DNA of 64,000 bases from Reyranella sp. (GCF_017305915.1 NZ_JAFKJN010000034.1:1-64000); one strand, 5' to 3'; shown: positions 1 through 7,770, numbered from the stretch's first letter. Numbers and translations are program-made. Notes: generated by a model not told the origin, from the sequence alone.

Positions 1-169
1 AGGGGCGAGACAGCGAGAACGCCGGCACCTCACCGCAAATACGGAGCCTTCTGCGCCCATTCGTGACGGCTTCCGACGGAAAAGAGCCGACTACGAGACC
101 AAGGACCGGCGACGCCGTCATTGCGTGACTTGGTCAGACCTTCCCTAACGGAAGATCGTCCCGCACGAG

Positions 170-1777
170 CTAGGCCAACCGCATCTCCCGATACCCACCC
201 TCCGCCACCGCATCGCACCGTGCGCGATACGCCGGCGCGCTGCCCGAGTACCGCGCCACGATCCGTTCGGTCTTGCCCTCGACGTTGCGGTTGATGCCGG
301 TCATCCAGCTATCGACCTCGTTGGAGAGCAGGCCTTCGCCCAGCGCCTTCACGTGATCGGTCCAGTCCTGCACGCCCGCCGGCGTGCATTCGCCGCGGGT
401 CAGGCCGTGGTCGCGCATGTGGCGGATCACGCCGGTGACCCAGTCGACGTTGTATTCGATCGATCTTGGGATGTTGCCCAGCGCGGTGTGCGGGCCCATC
501 ACCATGAACATGTTGGGGAAGCCCTCGACCTGCACGCCCAACCAGGTCTGCGGGCCGCCCTTCCACTTGTCCTTCAGCCTGAGGCCGTCGGCGCCCCGGA
601 GATCGATGCGGTCGAAGCTGCCGGTAATGGCGTCGAAGCCCGTGGCGTAGATGATGATGTCGAAGTCGAATTGCTCCGCCGTGGTCTTGAGGCCGCCAAC
701 TCGGATGCCATTCTCCGTGATCCGCTCGATCGGCGTCTGCTTGATGTCGACCAGCCGCACGTTCGGCTGGTTGTAGACCTCGTAGTACCTGGTCTCGAGC
801 GGCACCCGCCGCGTGCCGAAGCCGTGGTTGGTCGGGATCAGCCGGGTCGCCGTCGCCTGGTCCTTCACCCGCTGGCGGATCTTGCGCGCCACGAAGTCGG
901 AGAGCGCCGCGTTGGCCTTGCGGTCGGTGAGTATGTCGCGGAAGTTGCCCTGCCACATGCCGAAGCCCTTGGAGCCGTAGAGCTGCTCCCACTTGGCTTC
1001 GCGCTCCTCTTGGGTGACCTCGAAGGTGCCGCGCGGGTCGGGCGAATGCAGGAAGCAGGAGAAGGTCTCCTGGCAGCGCGCGAAGATCTCCGGATAGCGC
1101 GGGCGGATCTCCGCCATCTCTTGCTTGGTGATCGGCCCGTTGTGCAGCGGCGCGCACCAGTTGGGCGTGCGCTGGAAGATCGTCAGCGTCCTGGCCGTCT
1201 TCGCCACCTCCTGGATGGTCTGCACGCCCGTGGCGCCGGTGCCGATCACCGCGACCCGCTTGCCCGTGAAGTCGATCGGCTCCTTCGGGAAGCGCGCGGT
1301 GTGGCAGGAGAGGCCCCGGAAGCTGTCGATCCCCTCGATCTTCGGCATGGTCGGGGCGGAGAGGGGGCCGATGGCGGTGATCAGGAAGCGCGCGTCGTGG
1401 CGGCTGCCGTCCTCCAGCGTGACGTGCCAGTCGCGCGTCGCCTCTTGCCAATGAGCTGCGGTCACGCGGGCCGAGAAGGTGATGTCGCGGCGCAGGTCGA
1501 GCTTGTCGGCGACGAAGTTCAGGTATTCCAGCGTCTTGGGCTGCGGCGAGAAATGCTCGGTCCAGTCCCATTCGTCGAGCAGCTCCTGGGAGAAGGAGTA
1601 GCCGTAGGAATAGCTCTCCGAATCGAAGCGCGCGCCGGGATAGCGGTTCCAGTACCAGGTGCCGCCCACGCCGGTCCCTGACTCGAAGATGTGGGCCTTG
1701 AGCCCGAGCTTGCGCAGGCAGTGGAGCTGGTAGAGGCCGGAGATGCCCGCCCCGATGATGATCGCGTCGAATTGCAT
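170..1777 (-). CDS. Baeyer-Villiger-type flavin-containing monooxygenase
   Basis: This 535-residue protein should oxygenate a ketone or similar carbonyl with FAD, NADPH and O2. Two dinucleotide-binding glycine motifs are visible: GAGISG at residues 9-14 (FAD) and GTGATG at 179-184 (NADPH). Between them, residues 153-164 (FRGLSCHTARFP) fit the BVMO fingerprint FxGxxxHxxxWP except that Phe replaces Trp. The ATG at 1777 puts the FAD motif at the usual distance from the N-terminus; the open frame continues upstream only through a palindromic repeat. It stands alone, with no partner in an operon. The substrate cannot be read from the sequence. Confidence 0.88.
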   Translation of the reverse strand: MQFDAIIIGAGISGLYQLHCLRKLGLKAHIFESGTGVGGTWYWNRYPGARFDSESYSYGYSFSQELLDEWDWTEHFSPQPKTLEYLNFVADKLDLRRDITFSARVTAAHWQEATRDWHVTLEDGSRHDARFLITAIGPLSAPTMPKIEGIDSFRGLSCHTARFPKEPIDFTGKRVAVIGTGATGVQTIQEVAKTARTLTIFQRTPNWCAPLHNGPITKQEMAEIRPRYPEIFARCQETFSCFLHSPDPRGTFEVTQEEREAKWEQLYGSKGFGMWQGNFRDILTDRKANAALSDFVARKIRQRVKDQATATRLIPTNHGFGTRRVPLETRYYEVYNQPNVRLVDIKQTPIERITENGIRVGGLKTTAEQFDFDIIIYATGFDAITGSFDRIDLRGADGLRLKDKWKGGPQTWLGVQVEGFPNMFMVMGPHTALGNIPRSIEYNVDWVTGVIRHMRDHGLTRGECTPAGVQDWTDHVKALGEGLLSNEVDSWMTGINRNVEGKTERIVARYSGSAPAYRARCDAVAEGGYREMRLA

Positions 1778-1796
1778 GAGGTCAGGATAGCAAATT

Positions 1797-1924
1797 CCTC
1801 CCCATTCATATGGGGAGGTGGCGCGGTAATCCGCGACGGAGGGGTCATGAGCCGCACTGCGGATGGGGCCTATGACCCCTCCGCCGGCGTCAGACGCCGG
1901 TACCTCCCCATTTGAATGGGGAGG
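1797..1924. repeat. Palindrome-ended intergenic repeat, copy A
   Basis: A 128-bp element. Both ends are themselves short palindromes of the form CCTCCCCAT...ATGGGGAGG. Inside them lies a second inverted repeat, GGAGGGGTCATGAG facing TATGACCCCTCC. The same architecture and much of the same sequence recur at 12005-12138 and 58602-58759. This copy lies between the divergently oriented monooxygenase and Flp pilin genes. No open reading frame is inside, so it looks like a non-autonomous REP/MITE-like element. Confidence 0.8.
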
Positions 1925-1987
1925 AAGAAGACAATTGAAACCCTTGGGTCCTGCGGCCTCAACCGCCGTGCCCCCTATAGTCCGTCC

Positions 1988-2116
1988 ATGTTCCGTCGCT
2001 TGATGAAGTGCGAGCGGGCCGCCACGGCCCTGGAATACATGCTGATCGCCGCCCTGCTCGGTCTCGCCGCCCTGCAGGTCAGCTTCCTGCAGTTCTCCGC
2101 GCCGCCCGTAACCTAG
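1988..2116 (+). CDS. Flp/Fap-type IVb pilin subunit (orphan)
   Basis: A 42-residue protein with the hallmark of Flp pilins: a short basic leader (MFRRLMKCERA) followed by ATALEYMLIAALLGLAAL, which carries the conserved Glu and Tyr (EY) at the start of a hydrophobic helix. Flp pilins are cleaved by a prepilin peptidase and assembled by the Tad machinery. None of the Tad genes (cpaA-F, tadB/C/D) is in the window, so this is an orphan copy. The C-terminus after the helix is very short (about 12 residues), so it could also be a minor pilin or a degenerate one. Confidence 0.65.
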   Translation: MFRRLMKCERAATALEYMLIAALLGLAALQVSFLQFSAPPVT

Positions 2117-2190
2117 CCGGCGCCGCCCAGCAGGTGGACTGCCACCAGGCACGCCACCGCCGCAAGGATGAGCTGATCGACCTTTATCAT
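2113..2190 (-). CDS. Possible 25-residue single-pass membrane peptide
   Basis: A short frame starting MIKVDQLILAAVACLVAVHLL is mostly one hydrophobic helix. A perfect 16-bp palindrome (GGGGCAAG/CTTGCCCC, 2192-2207) lies immediately upstream of the ATG, so no free ribosome-binding site is seen. It ends tail-to-tail with the Flp pilin gene, overlapping its stop region. There is no homology I recognise. It may be chance. Confidence 0.2.
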   Translation of the reverse strand: MIKVDQLILAAVACLVAVHLLGGAG

Positions 2191-2391
2191 CGGGGCAAGC
2201 TTGCCCCCGGCCGGCGCGTCGCGGGTGTGATCAAGCCGGGGCCTTACACAGCGCCGCGGATACAGTTGAAACGATCGTCCGAAATTTCTTTTTCCGGCCG
2301 GCGTAAATTTCCCGCAGGCCGATCCTCGATTTCCGGGCAAACCGCGCCCGCGCCTCTCCACGGCCGCAGATTTCGCGCGCGCGGCGAGTTC

Positions 2392-2460
2392 ATTATGGGC
2401 AATGGAACGGTCGATTTGCCCTGTGTTGCCTCAGGATGCGCGCGTTCCATTGCCCATAAT
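2392..2460. repeat. 18-bp perfect inverted repeat
   Basis: The arms ATTATGGGCAATGGAACG (2392-2409) and its exact reverse complement (2443-2460) are separated by 33 bases. The arms are clearly less GC-rich than their surroundings. They could be the ends of a tiny mobile element, a protein-binding site or an RNA hairpin. I see no second copy in the window. Confidence 0.75.
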
Positions 2461-2587
2461 AGGTGTTCGACGCGCCGTGAGGCAGGGTGGCGCGCATGAT
2501 GATGCGCCACGTTACGAATATTCCCGGACGGCATTCCCGGACGGCGGATAGAGTGTTTTTGCAGGGGCCCCCGGAGTCGGTGGATTC

Positions 2588-2670
2588 GTGGACTCCGAGC
2601 CGAAAACGCCGACGCCATCGGCATCGAACCGGTCCACACAAGTGTGGACTCCTGTGGACTTTCGTGGACT
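2588..2670. repeat. GTGGACT direct-repeat cluster
   Basis: GTGGACT occurs at 2588, 2644, 2654 and 2664. The last three are exactly 10 bp apart, about one helical turn. An inverted repeat with 8-bp arms (GTCCACAC, AA, GTGTGGAC; 2633-2650) overlaps the first of the three. The helical phasing suggests a protein-binding array, but no regulator is known to me for this word. Confidence 0.55.
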
Positions 2671-2681
2671 GCCGGCCCCTC

Positions 2682-3833
2682 TCAGGACAGCAGCCGCTGC
2701 ACCACGTCGAGCTGGATCTCCGCCGCCTCGACCATCTCGTCTATCGGCACGCTCTCGTTGGCGGCGTGGCCCTGGGCGCCCGAGCCGGGACCGAAGTTGA
2801 TGATCTCGATCCCGTCGTCGGCGTAGTAGCGGCCGTCCGAGACGCCGGTGGCGTTGAGGAACTTCACCTTGCGCCCGGTTTGCTTCACCGCCGCCTCGAA
2901 AGCCGCGACCGCCTGGCCGTTCGCCGGGGCTGCGAAGCCGTTGGTGCCGGTCAGGAACTCGACCGTGTACTGGCTCTTCGGTTCGCCCGCGCCGTCGACC
3001 ACCTTCTTCAGCTCGGCGAAGGCGTCCTTCACTTTCTCGTCGGGCAGCAGGCGGCGGTCGATCTCGACGGTGCAGGCCGACGGCACGACGTTGGTGTTGT
3101 GGCCGCCATGGAACATGCCGATGTTGACCGTCGACTTCATGGCGCCCGAGCGGCGGTTGGGCAGCGCCTTGTCGTAGTAAGAGGAGAGGGCGCCGACCAG
3201 CCGCATCATGCGCAGGATGGCGTTGTCGCCGGCGTCCGGGTTGCCGGCATGCGCCGCCTTGCCCCTGGTGGTGAGGCGGGCCCACATCACGCCGCGCTCG
3301 GCGACGATCAGGTTGTTCTCGGTCTGCGCCCCCAGGATCAGCGCGTCGGGCCGCACCTTGCCGCTCTTGCGCAGGTATTCCATGCCTTCCGGGCCGAGAT
3401 TCTCTTCATCGGCGACGAAGGTGAAGATCAGCTCACCCTTCGCCGGGCCGCCGCGGCGGGCGATCTCCTCGGCGAGCCAGAGCTGCACCGCCATGCTGCC
3501 CTTGCAGTTGCCGGCGCCCAGCCCGTAGACGAGGCCGCCCTTCACCAGGGCCTTGAAGGGATCGCTCTTCCAGTTGGTCCTCTCGCCCACGCCCACCGTG
3601 TCGACATGGGCGTTGAAGGCGATGACCGGGCCTTTGGCCCCTTGCTTTCCTGGCGCCTTCCGGCGGGCGACGACGTTGTCGACGCCTTTCTTGTGGGTGG
3701 CGATCTCGACCTTGTAGCCGGCCTTCCGCAGGCGCTTGGCGGCATAGGCGCAGATCTCGACCGACGTGCCGGGCGGGTAGGGGCTCGGCAGCGCGATCAG
3801 GTCGGACAGGAGGGAGACGAGGTCTTTTTTCAT
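2682..3833 (-). CDS. M20-family metallopeptidase/deacylase (ArgE/DapE/ACY1 type) with an altered metal ligand
   Basis: A 383-residue M20-type hydrolase. The first metal motif HVD (His76, Asp78), the acidic pair EE (143-144) and a C-terminal His in GHAANE are present. The dimerisation (lid) domain lies at about 185-290. The position that normally holds the bridging Asp in the GxGxxDxKG motif reads GLGAGNCKG, with Asn109 instead of Asp. It probably cleaves an N-acyl or amide bond, but the altered ligand leaves activity uncertain. It lies downstream of the carbamoylase-like gene at 3960 in the same direction, with a 126-bp gap that contains a hairpin repeat. Confidence 0.85.
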   Translation of the reverse strand: MKKDLVSLLSDLIALPSPYPPGTSVEICAYAAKRLRKAGYKVEIATHKKGVDNVVARRKAPGKQGAKGPVIAFNAHVDTVGVGERTNWKSDPFKALVKGGLVYGLGAGNCKGSMAVQLWLAEEIARRGGPAKGELIFTFVADEENLGPEGMEYLRKSGKVRPDALILGAQTENNLIVAERGVMWARLTTRGKAAHAGNPDAGDNAILRMMRLVGALSSYYDKALPNRRSGAMKSTVNIGMFHGGHNTNVVPSACTVEIDRRLLPDEKVKDAFAELKKVVDGAGEPKSQYTVEFLTGTNGFAAPANGQAVAAFEAAVKQTGRKVKFLNATGVSDGRYYADDGIEIINFGPGSGAQGHAANESVPIDEMVEAAEIQLDVVQRLLS

Positions 3834-3859
3834 GATCGTTCCTTCATTCCCGTCGTCTG

Positions 3860-3929
3860 TGTCATCCCGAGCGGAGCGAGGGATCTATGCTCATGGCTTC
3901 ATGGATCCCTCGCTCCGCTCGGGATGACA
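3860..3929. repeat. 26-bp perfect inverted repeat
   Basis: The arms at 3860-3885 (TGTCATCCCGAGCGGAGCGA...) and 3904-3929 are exact reverse complements around an 18-base loop. A third partial copy (CGGGATGACACGG) follows directly. It lies between two minus-strand genes. The word resembles a repeat I have seen in many GC-rich genomes. As RNA it would form a very stable stem and might attenuate read-through between the two hydrolase genes. Confidence 0.85.
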
Positions 3930-3959
3930 CGGGGTCTCGGGATGACACGGTTGGTTGGT

Positions 3960-5198
3960 CTACCGATTGGCCAGCGCCTCCAGCACCTCGACCAGCACCC
4001 TCGTGCCGGCGGCGAGGTCCTGGGGCGTCGCGTTCTCGATCTCGTTGTGGCTGATGCCGCGCTCGCAGGGCACGAAGATCATGCCGGTCGGGCAGAGCCG
4101 GGCGATGTGCATGGCGTCGTGGCCGGCGCCCGAGGGCATGTCCATGTTGGCGAGGCCGAGGGCCTGCGCCTTGTCCCGCACCAGCCCGATCACCTTGGGG
4201 TCGAAGTCGGTCGGCGCCACGTTGGTCACCCGCTCGATGCCGGCGGGGCAAGGGGCGGCTTTGGCGGCGACGATGGCCTCGAGCGTCTTCTCGTGGGCCT
4301 CCAGCACGTCGTTGCGCGGATGGCGCATGTCGATGGTGAAGACGACCTTGCCCGGCACCGTGTTGGGCGAGCCCGGTGCCACCTCGACCCGGCCGATGGT
4401 GAAGCGCAGCGTGTCGTCGGCGTCGGTCGTCGCCTCGTACATGGCGGCGGCGATGCGGGTCGCGGCGGCGTAGGCGTCCTTGCGGGCGGCGCGCGGCGTG
4501 GTGCCGGCATGCGCCTCCTCGCCGTCGATCGTGACGATGTAGCGCCGGCTGCCCTGGATCGCCGTCACCACGCCGATGGTCTTGCGCTCGTTCTCCAGCC
4601 GCGGGCCCTGCTCGATATGCGCCTCGACATAGGAATCGAGCGCGAAGCCGGTGCCCGGGCGCGCCGGGGCGGGGGCGGTCTGCAGGGTCTCGGCCAGCGC
4701 ATCCTTCAGCAGGACGCCCTTCCAGTCCTTCTGCTGCAGCATGTCGTCGAGCTTGTAGTGGCCCGCGAACACCGCCGAGCCCATGGCGCCCGGCTGGAAG
4801 CGCGAGCCCTCCTCGTTGGTCCAGGCGACGGCCATCACCGGGCGTTTGGTCGCGACGCCGGCATCCTCCAGCGCCTCGAGCGCCTCGAAGGCGGCGAGCA
4901 CGCCGTACATGCCGTCGAACCGGCCGCCGGTCGGCTGGCTGTCCATGTGGCTGCCGCTCACCACCGGCGCGGCGGCGGTGTCGCTGCCCGCCCGGCGGAC
5001 GAACAGGTTGCCGATGGCGTCGGTGAAGACCTCGAAGCCACGCACCTTCGCCCAGGCCATCAGCTGGTTGCGCGCCGCCGCATCCTCCGGCGACAGCGCC
5101 TGGCGGTTCACCCCGCCCTTCGGCGTGCCGCCCAGTTTCGCCATGTCGGCATGGCGCTGCCACAGGCGCTGTTGGTTGACGGATTCGGCCCCACTCAT
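3960..5198 (-). CDS. M20-type Zn-dependent hydrolase, N-carbamoyl-L-amino-acid hydrolase/beta-ureidopropionase family
   Basis: A 412-residue member of the hydantoinase/carbamoylase branch of M20. Diagnostic stretches are GSHMDSQPTGGRFDGMYG (metal His and Asp plus the family's GG.FDG motif), TNEEGSRF (acidic metal ligands) and HIEQGPRLE. Family members remove carbamoyl or related groups from ureido acids such as N-carbamoyl amino acids, allantoate and ureidoglycine. The ATG at 5198 has GGAG close upstream. It faces the PuuE-type gene at 5239 with only 40 bp between starts, which suggests joint control of ureide breakdown. Confidence 0.88.
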   Translation of the reverse strand: MSGAESVNQQRLWQRHADMAKLGGTPKGGVNRQALSPEDAAARNQLMAWAKVRGFEVFTDAIGNLFVRRAGSDTAAAPVVSGSHMDSQPTGGRFDGMYGVLAAFEALEALEDAGVATKRPVMAVAWTNEEGSRFQPGAMGSAVFAGHYKLDDMLQQKDWKGVLLKDALAETLQTAPAPARPGTGFALDSYVEAHIEQGPRLENERKTIGVVTAIQGSRRYIVTIDGEEAHAGTTPRAARKDAYAAATRIAAAMYEATTDADDTLRFTIGRVEVAPGSPNTVPGKVVFTIDMRHPRNDVLEAHEKTLEAIVAAKAAPCPAGIERVTNVAPTDFDPKVIGLVRDKAQALGLANMDMPSGAGHDAMHIARLCPTGMIFVPCERGISHNEIENATPQDLAAGTRVLVEVLEALANR

Positions 5199-5238
5199 GC
5201 TAGCTCCTTCGGCGGGTCTATACCGAGCGGAGTGAGCG

Positions 5239-6147
5239 ATGCACAACCATCTCGACCGGAACCTGATCGGCTACGGCCCCAACCCGCCCGATCCGCAATG
5301 GCCGGGCGATGCCCGGATCGCCGTCAGCTTCGTGCTGAACTACGAGGAGGGCGGCGAGAACACCATCCTGAACGGCGATGCGGGCTCGGAGGTCTTCCTG
5401 ACCGAGACGCCGGGCGGCACGCCGCTGGTCGGCGAGCGCGATTACTCGACCGAGTCGATGTACGAGTACGGCAGCCGGGCGGGCTTCTGGCGCATCCTCA
5501 GGACCTTCGACGAGCGCGGCCTGAAGTTCACCTCCTGGGCGGTCGGCCGGGCGCTGGAGCTGAACCCCGCCGCCGGCAAGGCGATGGCGACCTCCGGCCA
5601 CGAGGTGGCGAGCCACGGCTGGCGCTGGATCAACTACCGCGACTTCACGCTGGAGCAGGAGCTCGACCATGTCGCCAGGGCGGTGAAGGCGATCGCCGAC
5701 TCGGCCGGCATCCCGCCGGTCGGCTGGTACACCGGCCGCTTCGGCAAGCACTCGCTGCAGGCCGTGATCCGGCACGGCGGCTTCCTTTATTCGAGCGATT
5801 CCTACAACGACGACCTGCCCTACTGGGTCAGGGTGGAGGGCCGACCGCACCTGGTCATCCCCTACACGCTGGAGGTCAACGACATGAAGTTCGCGGTGGC
5901 GCCGGGCTTCGCGATCGCCGACGGCTGGCTGCAGGCGATGAAGGACTCCTTCGACCTGCTCTATGCCGAGGGCGCGCGCAGCCCGAAGATGATGTCGGTC
6001 GGCATCCATTGCCGGCTGGCCGGGCGGCCGAGCCGGGCGCTCACCCTGGCGCGCTTCCTCGACTACGTGCTTTCGAAGCCGAAAGTGTGGGTGGCGACTC
6101 GCAAACAGATCGCGGAGCACTGGATGACGGTCCATCCGGCGGCGTGA
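5239..6147 (+). CDS. puuE: PuuE-type allantoinase (polysaccharide-deacetylase fold)
   Basis: The 302-residue sequence has the PuuE signature near its start: LIGYGPNPPDPQWPG, then FVLNYEEGGEN and GDAGSEVFLTE. PuuE enzymes hydrolyse (S)-allantoin to allantoate without a metal-dependent amidohydrolase fold. The start is set by a purine-rich GGAGTGAG about 7 bases upstream. The divergent neighbour is a carbamoylase/allantoate-amidohydrolase-like enzyme, which fits the next step of the pathway. A second, more divergent paralogue is at 61039. Uricase and transthyretin-like genes are not in the window, so the true substrate is not certain. Confidence 0.82.
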   Translation: MHNHLDRNLIGYGPNPPDPQWPGDARIAVSFVLNYEEGGENTILNGDAGSEVFLTETPGGTPLVGERDYSTESMYEYGSRAGFWRILRTFDERGLKFTSWAVGRALELNPAAGKAMATSGHEVASHGWRWINYRDFTLEQELDHVARAVKAIADSAGIPPVGWYTGRFGKHSLQAVIRHGGFLYSSDSYNDDLPYWVRVEGRPHLVIPYTLEVNDMKFAVAPGFAIADGWLQAMKDSFDLLYAEGARSPKMMSVGIHCRLAGRPSRALTLARFLDYVLSKPKVWVATRKQIAEHWMTVHPAA

Positions 6148-6192
6148 TTGCGGCTTGACTTTGGTCGAAACATCACAATCGGAATCGCAACC

Positions 6193-6212
6193 TTATCCGG
6201 ACCTGTGGATAA
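6193..6212. promoter_or_regulatory. DnaA-box-like inverted pair
   Basis: TTATCC (6193-6198) faces GGATAA (6207-6212). The right half is inside a perfect DnaA 9-mer (TGTGGATAA, 6204-6212). The left half matches the 9-mer at 7 of 9 positions. It lies in the leader of the lipoprotein gene at 6257. It may be a DnaA-controlled promoter site or a coincidence. Confidence 0.3.
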
Positions 6213-6243
6213 CTGGGGTTTACAGCCCCCCGATAGGGCCGCT

Positions 6244-6274
6244 AGGGGACTGTTGCATGAAAGCAACAGTCCTC
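6244..6274 (+). promoter_or_regulatory. Hairpin with the start codon in its loop
   Basis: GGACTGTTGC (6247-6256) and GCAACAGTCC (6263-6272) are perfect complements. The six-base loop ATGAAA is the start codon and second codon of the lipoprotein gene. The stem extends by a G-U and a G-C pair outward, covering the AGGGGAC that would serve as ribosome-binding site. Initiation should be blocked when the stem is folded. Confidence 0.7.
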
Positions 6275-6721
6275 GCCTTCGGGCTTTCGTCGCTGGCCTT
6301 GGGGGCCTGCGTCCACCAAACCGCCCAGCAGCCCAGGCAGATGCCGGGCCCGGCCATGTCCATTGCGGAGGCCAAGGCCGCTGCCGTGGAGAGCCGCAAG
6401 GACGAGATGATGCGCGAGCTCGCGACCTGCGAGAGCGGCGGCCATGGCGAGTCCGACCGGCCGATCTACGGCTTCCGCGGGATGTTCGTCGGCCGCTTCC
6501 AGTTCATGCCGACCACGGTGCGGGCCATGGTGCAGCAGCGCGACGGCATGGTGCTGAGCCTGCGCGAGGCGACCGACCTCGCCCACGACTACGAGCGGGC
6601 CAAGGACCTCGCCAAGTACATGATCTTCGAGCAGGGCCAGGTGAGCGCCTGGCCGGCCTGCGCCCGCAAGCTCGGCCTGTACCAGCAGGTCTCCGAGATC
6701 CAGTCGGCGCAGGCGCAGTAG
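6257..6721 (+). CDS. Lipoprotein with lysozyme/transglycosylase-like motifs, tandem copy 1
   Basis: A 154-residue protein starting MKATVLAF with a lipobox LGAC, so it should be lipidated and sorted to an envelope membrane. The mature part has CESGGHG followed by VGRFQFMPTTV. This resembles the catalytic Glu and GxxQFxPxT pattern of lytic transglycosylase and Rpf-type domains, but is shorter than the usual domain. An earlier in-frame ATG at 6155 exists, but the lipobox supports 6257. It is followed 36 bp later by a paralogue at 6758. The assignment to the lysozyme fold is inference from these two motifs. Confidence 0.65.
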   Translation: MKATVLAFGLSSLALGACVHQTAQQPRQMPGPAMSIAEAKAAAVESRKDEMMRELATCESGGHGESDRPIYGFRGMFVGRFQFMPTTVRAMVQQRDGMVLSLREATDLAHDYERAKDLAKYMIFEQGQVSAWPACARKLGLYQQVSEIQSAQAQ

Positions 6722-6757
6722 CCGGAAACTATTCGCAGGCGGCGTGGTTATTGGGCC

Positions 6758-7156
6758 ATGCCCGTCCGCCGCCTATTTCTCCTTGCCCCGCTTCTGCTGC
6801 TGGCCGGCTGCCACAAACCGCCGCCGTCCCAACCCGACCGCGCCCTGCTGCTCGAGCAGCGCAAGGATGCGCTGGTCGCCCAGCTCGCCGACTGCGAGAG
6901 CGGGCAGGGGGCCGGCCATGGCCGCTATGTCGGCCGCTTCCAATTCGAGCCGCGCACCGTGATCGGCTTCGTCCGCGAGCGCGATGGCCGCACCCTCTCC
7001 CTCCAGGAAGCGGCGATCGTCGCCAACGACTACGCGCAGGCCTCGGCGCTGGCCAAGTACATCATCTTCGAGCGCGGCGGCGCTTCGCACTGGCCGGCCT
7101 GCAGCCGCAAGATCGGGCTGGCCCAGCAGGTGGCCGACATCAGGGCGGGGTCGTAG
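6758..7156 (+). CDS. Lipoprotein with lysozyme/transglycosylase-like motifs, tandem copy 2
   Basis: A 132-residue paralogue of the protein at 6257. It has a signal peptide ending in the lipobox LAGC, then DCESGQGAGHG and VGRFQFEPRTV, and a shared tail (LAKYIIFERG, WPACSRKIGL). The loop between the CESG and GRFQF motifs is shorter than in copy 1. The two genes probably form one transcript. The conserved Glu in CESG is the candidate catalytic residue. No close family name comes to mind. Confidence 0.65.
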   Translation: MPVRRLFLLAPLLLLAGCHKPPPSQPDRALLLEQRKDALVAQLADCESGQGAGHGRYVGRFQFEPRTVIGFVRERDGRTLSLQEAAIVANDYAQASALAKYIIFERGGASHWPACSRKIGLAQQVADIRAGS

Positions 7157-7224
7157 GCCGATGGCGCGTTGGCTCCTTCTTTCGGCGATGCTGCATCGAT
7201 GCCGCAACGGCCTCGCCCGCCAGG

Positions 7225-7770
7225 TCAGCCGGATCGAGCGGCCGTAGGCGGCGGCACGCCGCACGCGGCGGCGACCTTCTCCAGGTCGCGGATCGTGTCG
7301 GGCGGCAGCACCAGGCCCTCGCGCCGGTGCCGCGCCTCGTTCCGGGCCTCGATTTCGCCGGGATAGAAGATCTCCTGGTGGCCGACGGCGAGCGGCACGG
7401 CCTTCAGCTCCGCGATCATCCGCTCCATCCGCATCTCGAACTCGGTGAGCGGCTGGAAGGCTGCGATGTCGAGCACGATCATCATCTGGCCGGCGCCGCT
7501 CTTGCGCTCGGTCTGGTAGGGGCCGGCCACGCCGGTGCCGAAGGCGCTGCCGGTCAGCACGCCCGACAGCATGTCCATCATGGCGGCGATCGCGTAGCCC
7601 TTGTGTCCCGCCATCGGCAGGATGATGCCATCGATCGCCGCCGCGGCGTCGGTGGTCGGGGCGCACCAGCGTGTCGGCGACCAGCCGGGCGTCCGCCGGC
7701 GGCATGCCGGCCGTCTGGTAGACGGCCGCGGCGAAGGCGATCAGTCGTTCGGGCTGGAGAGCGGGAGAGG
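7225..7770 (-). pseudogene. Ldh2/MdlDH-family oxidoreductase, internally deleted and frameshifted
   Basis: The segment nearest 7770 encodes an N-terminus (LQPERLIAFAAAVYQTAGMP...ADTLV) typical of the malate/L-lactate/ureidoglycolate dehydrogenase family. The segment 7225-7650 encodes the C-terminus in another frame (LPMAGHKGYAIAAMMDMLSG, then GPYQTERKSG). The NAD-binding middle, roughly residues 35-215 of about 350, is missing, and the junction lies near 7655-7670. No ATG precedes the N-terminal piece; CTG stands where an overlap with the upstream amidohydrolase would place it. A non-functional remnant. Confidence 0.75.

Larger units (their letters stand above)
2192..2681. other. Gene-free stretch with inverted and direct repeats
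   Basis: About 490 bp without a convincing gene, between the Flp pilin and the 3' end of the M20 operon. It holds a 16-bp palindrome (2192-2207), an 18-bp perfect inverted repeat (2392-2460) and a cluster of GTGGACT direct repeats (2588-2670). It carries no recognisable RNA gene. Confidence 0.6.

Noticed and set aside
2600..2690. A GGTTCGATGCC word on the minus strand resembling a tRNA T-arm
   Set aside because: Flanking sequence does not form acceptor, D or anticodon stems, so it is not a tRNA.
2487..6158. A 1223-codon open frame on the plus strand
   Set aside because: Antisense to both M20-family genes and out of frame with the PuuE-type gene. Its translation has no recognisable motif.
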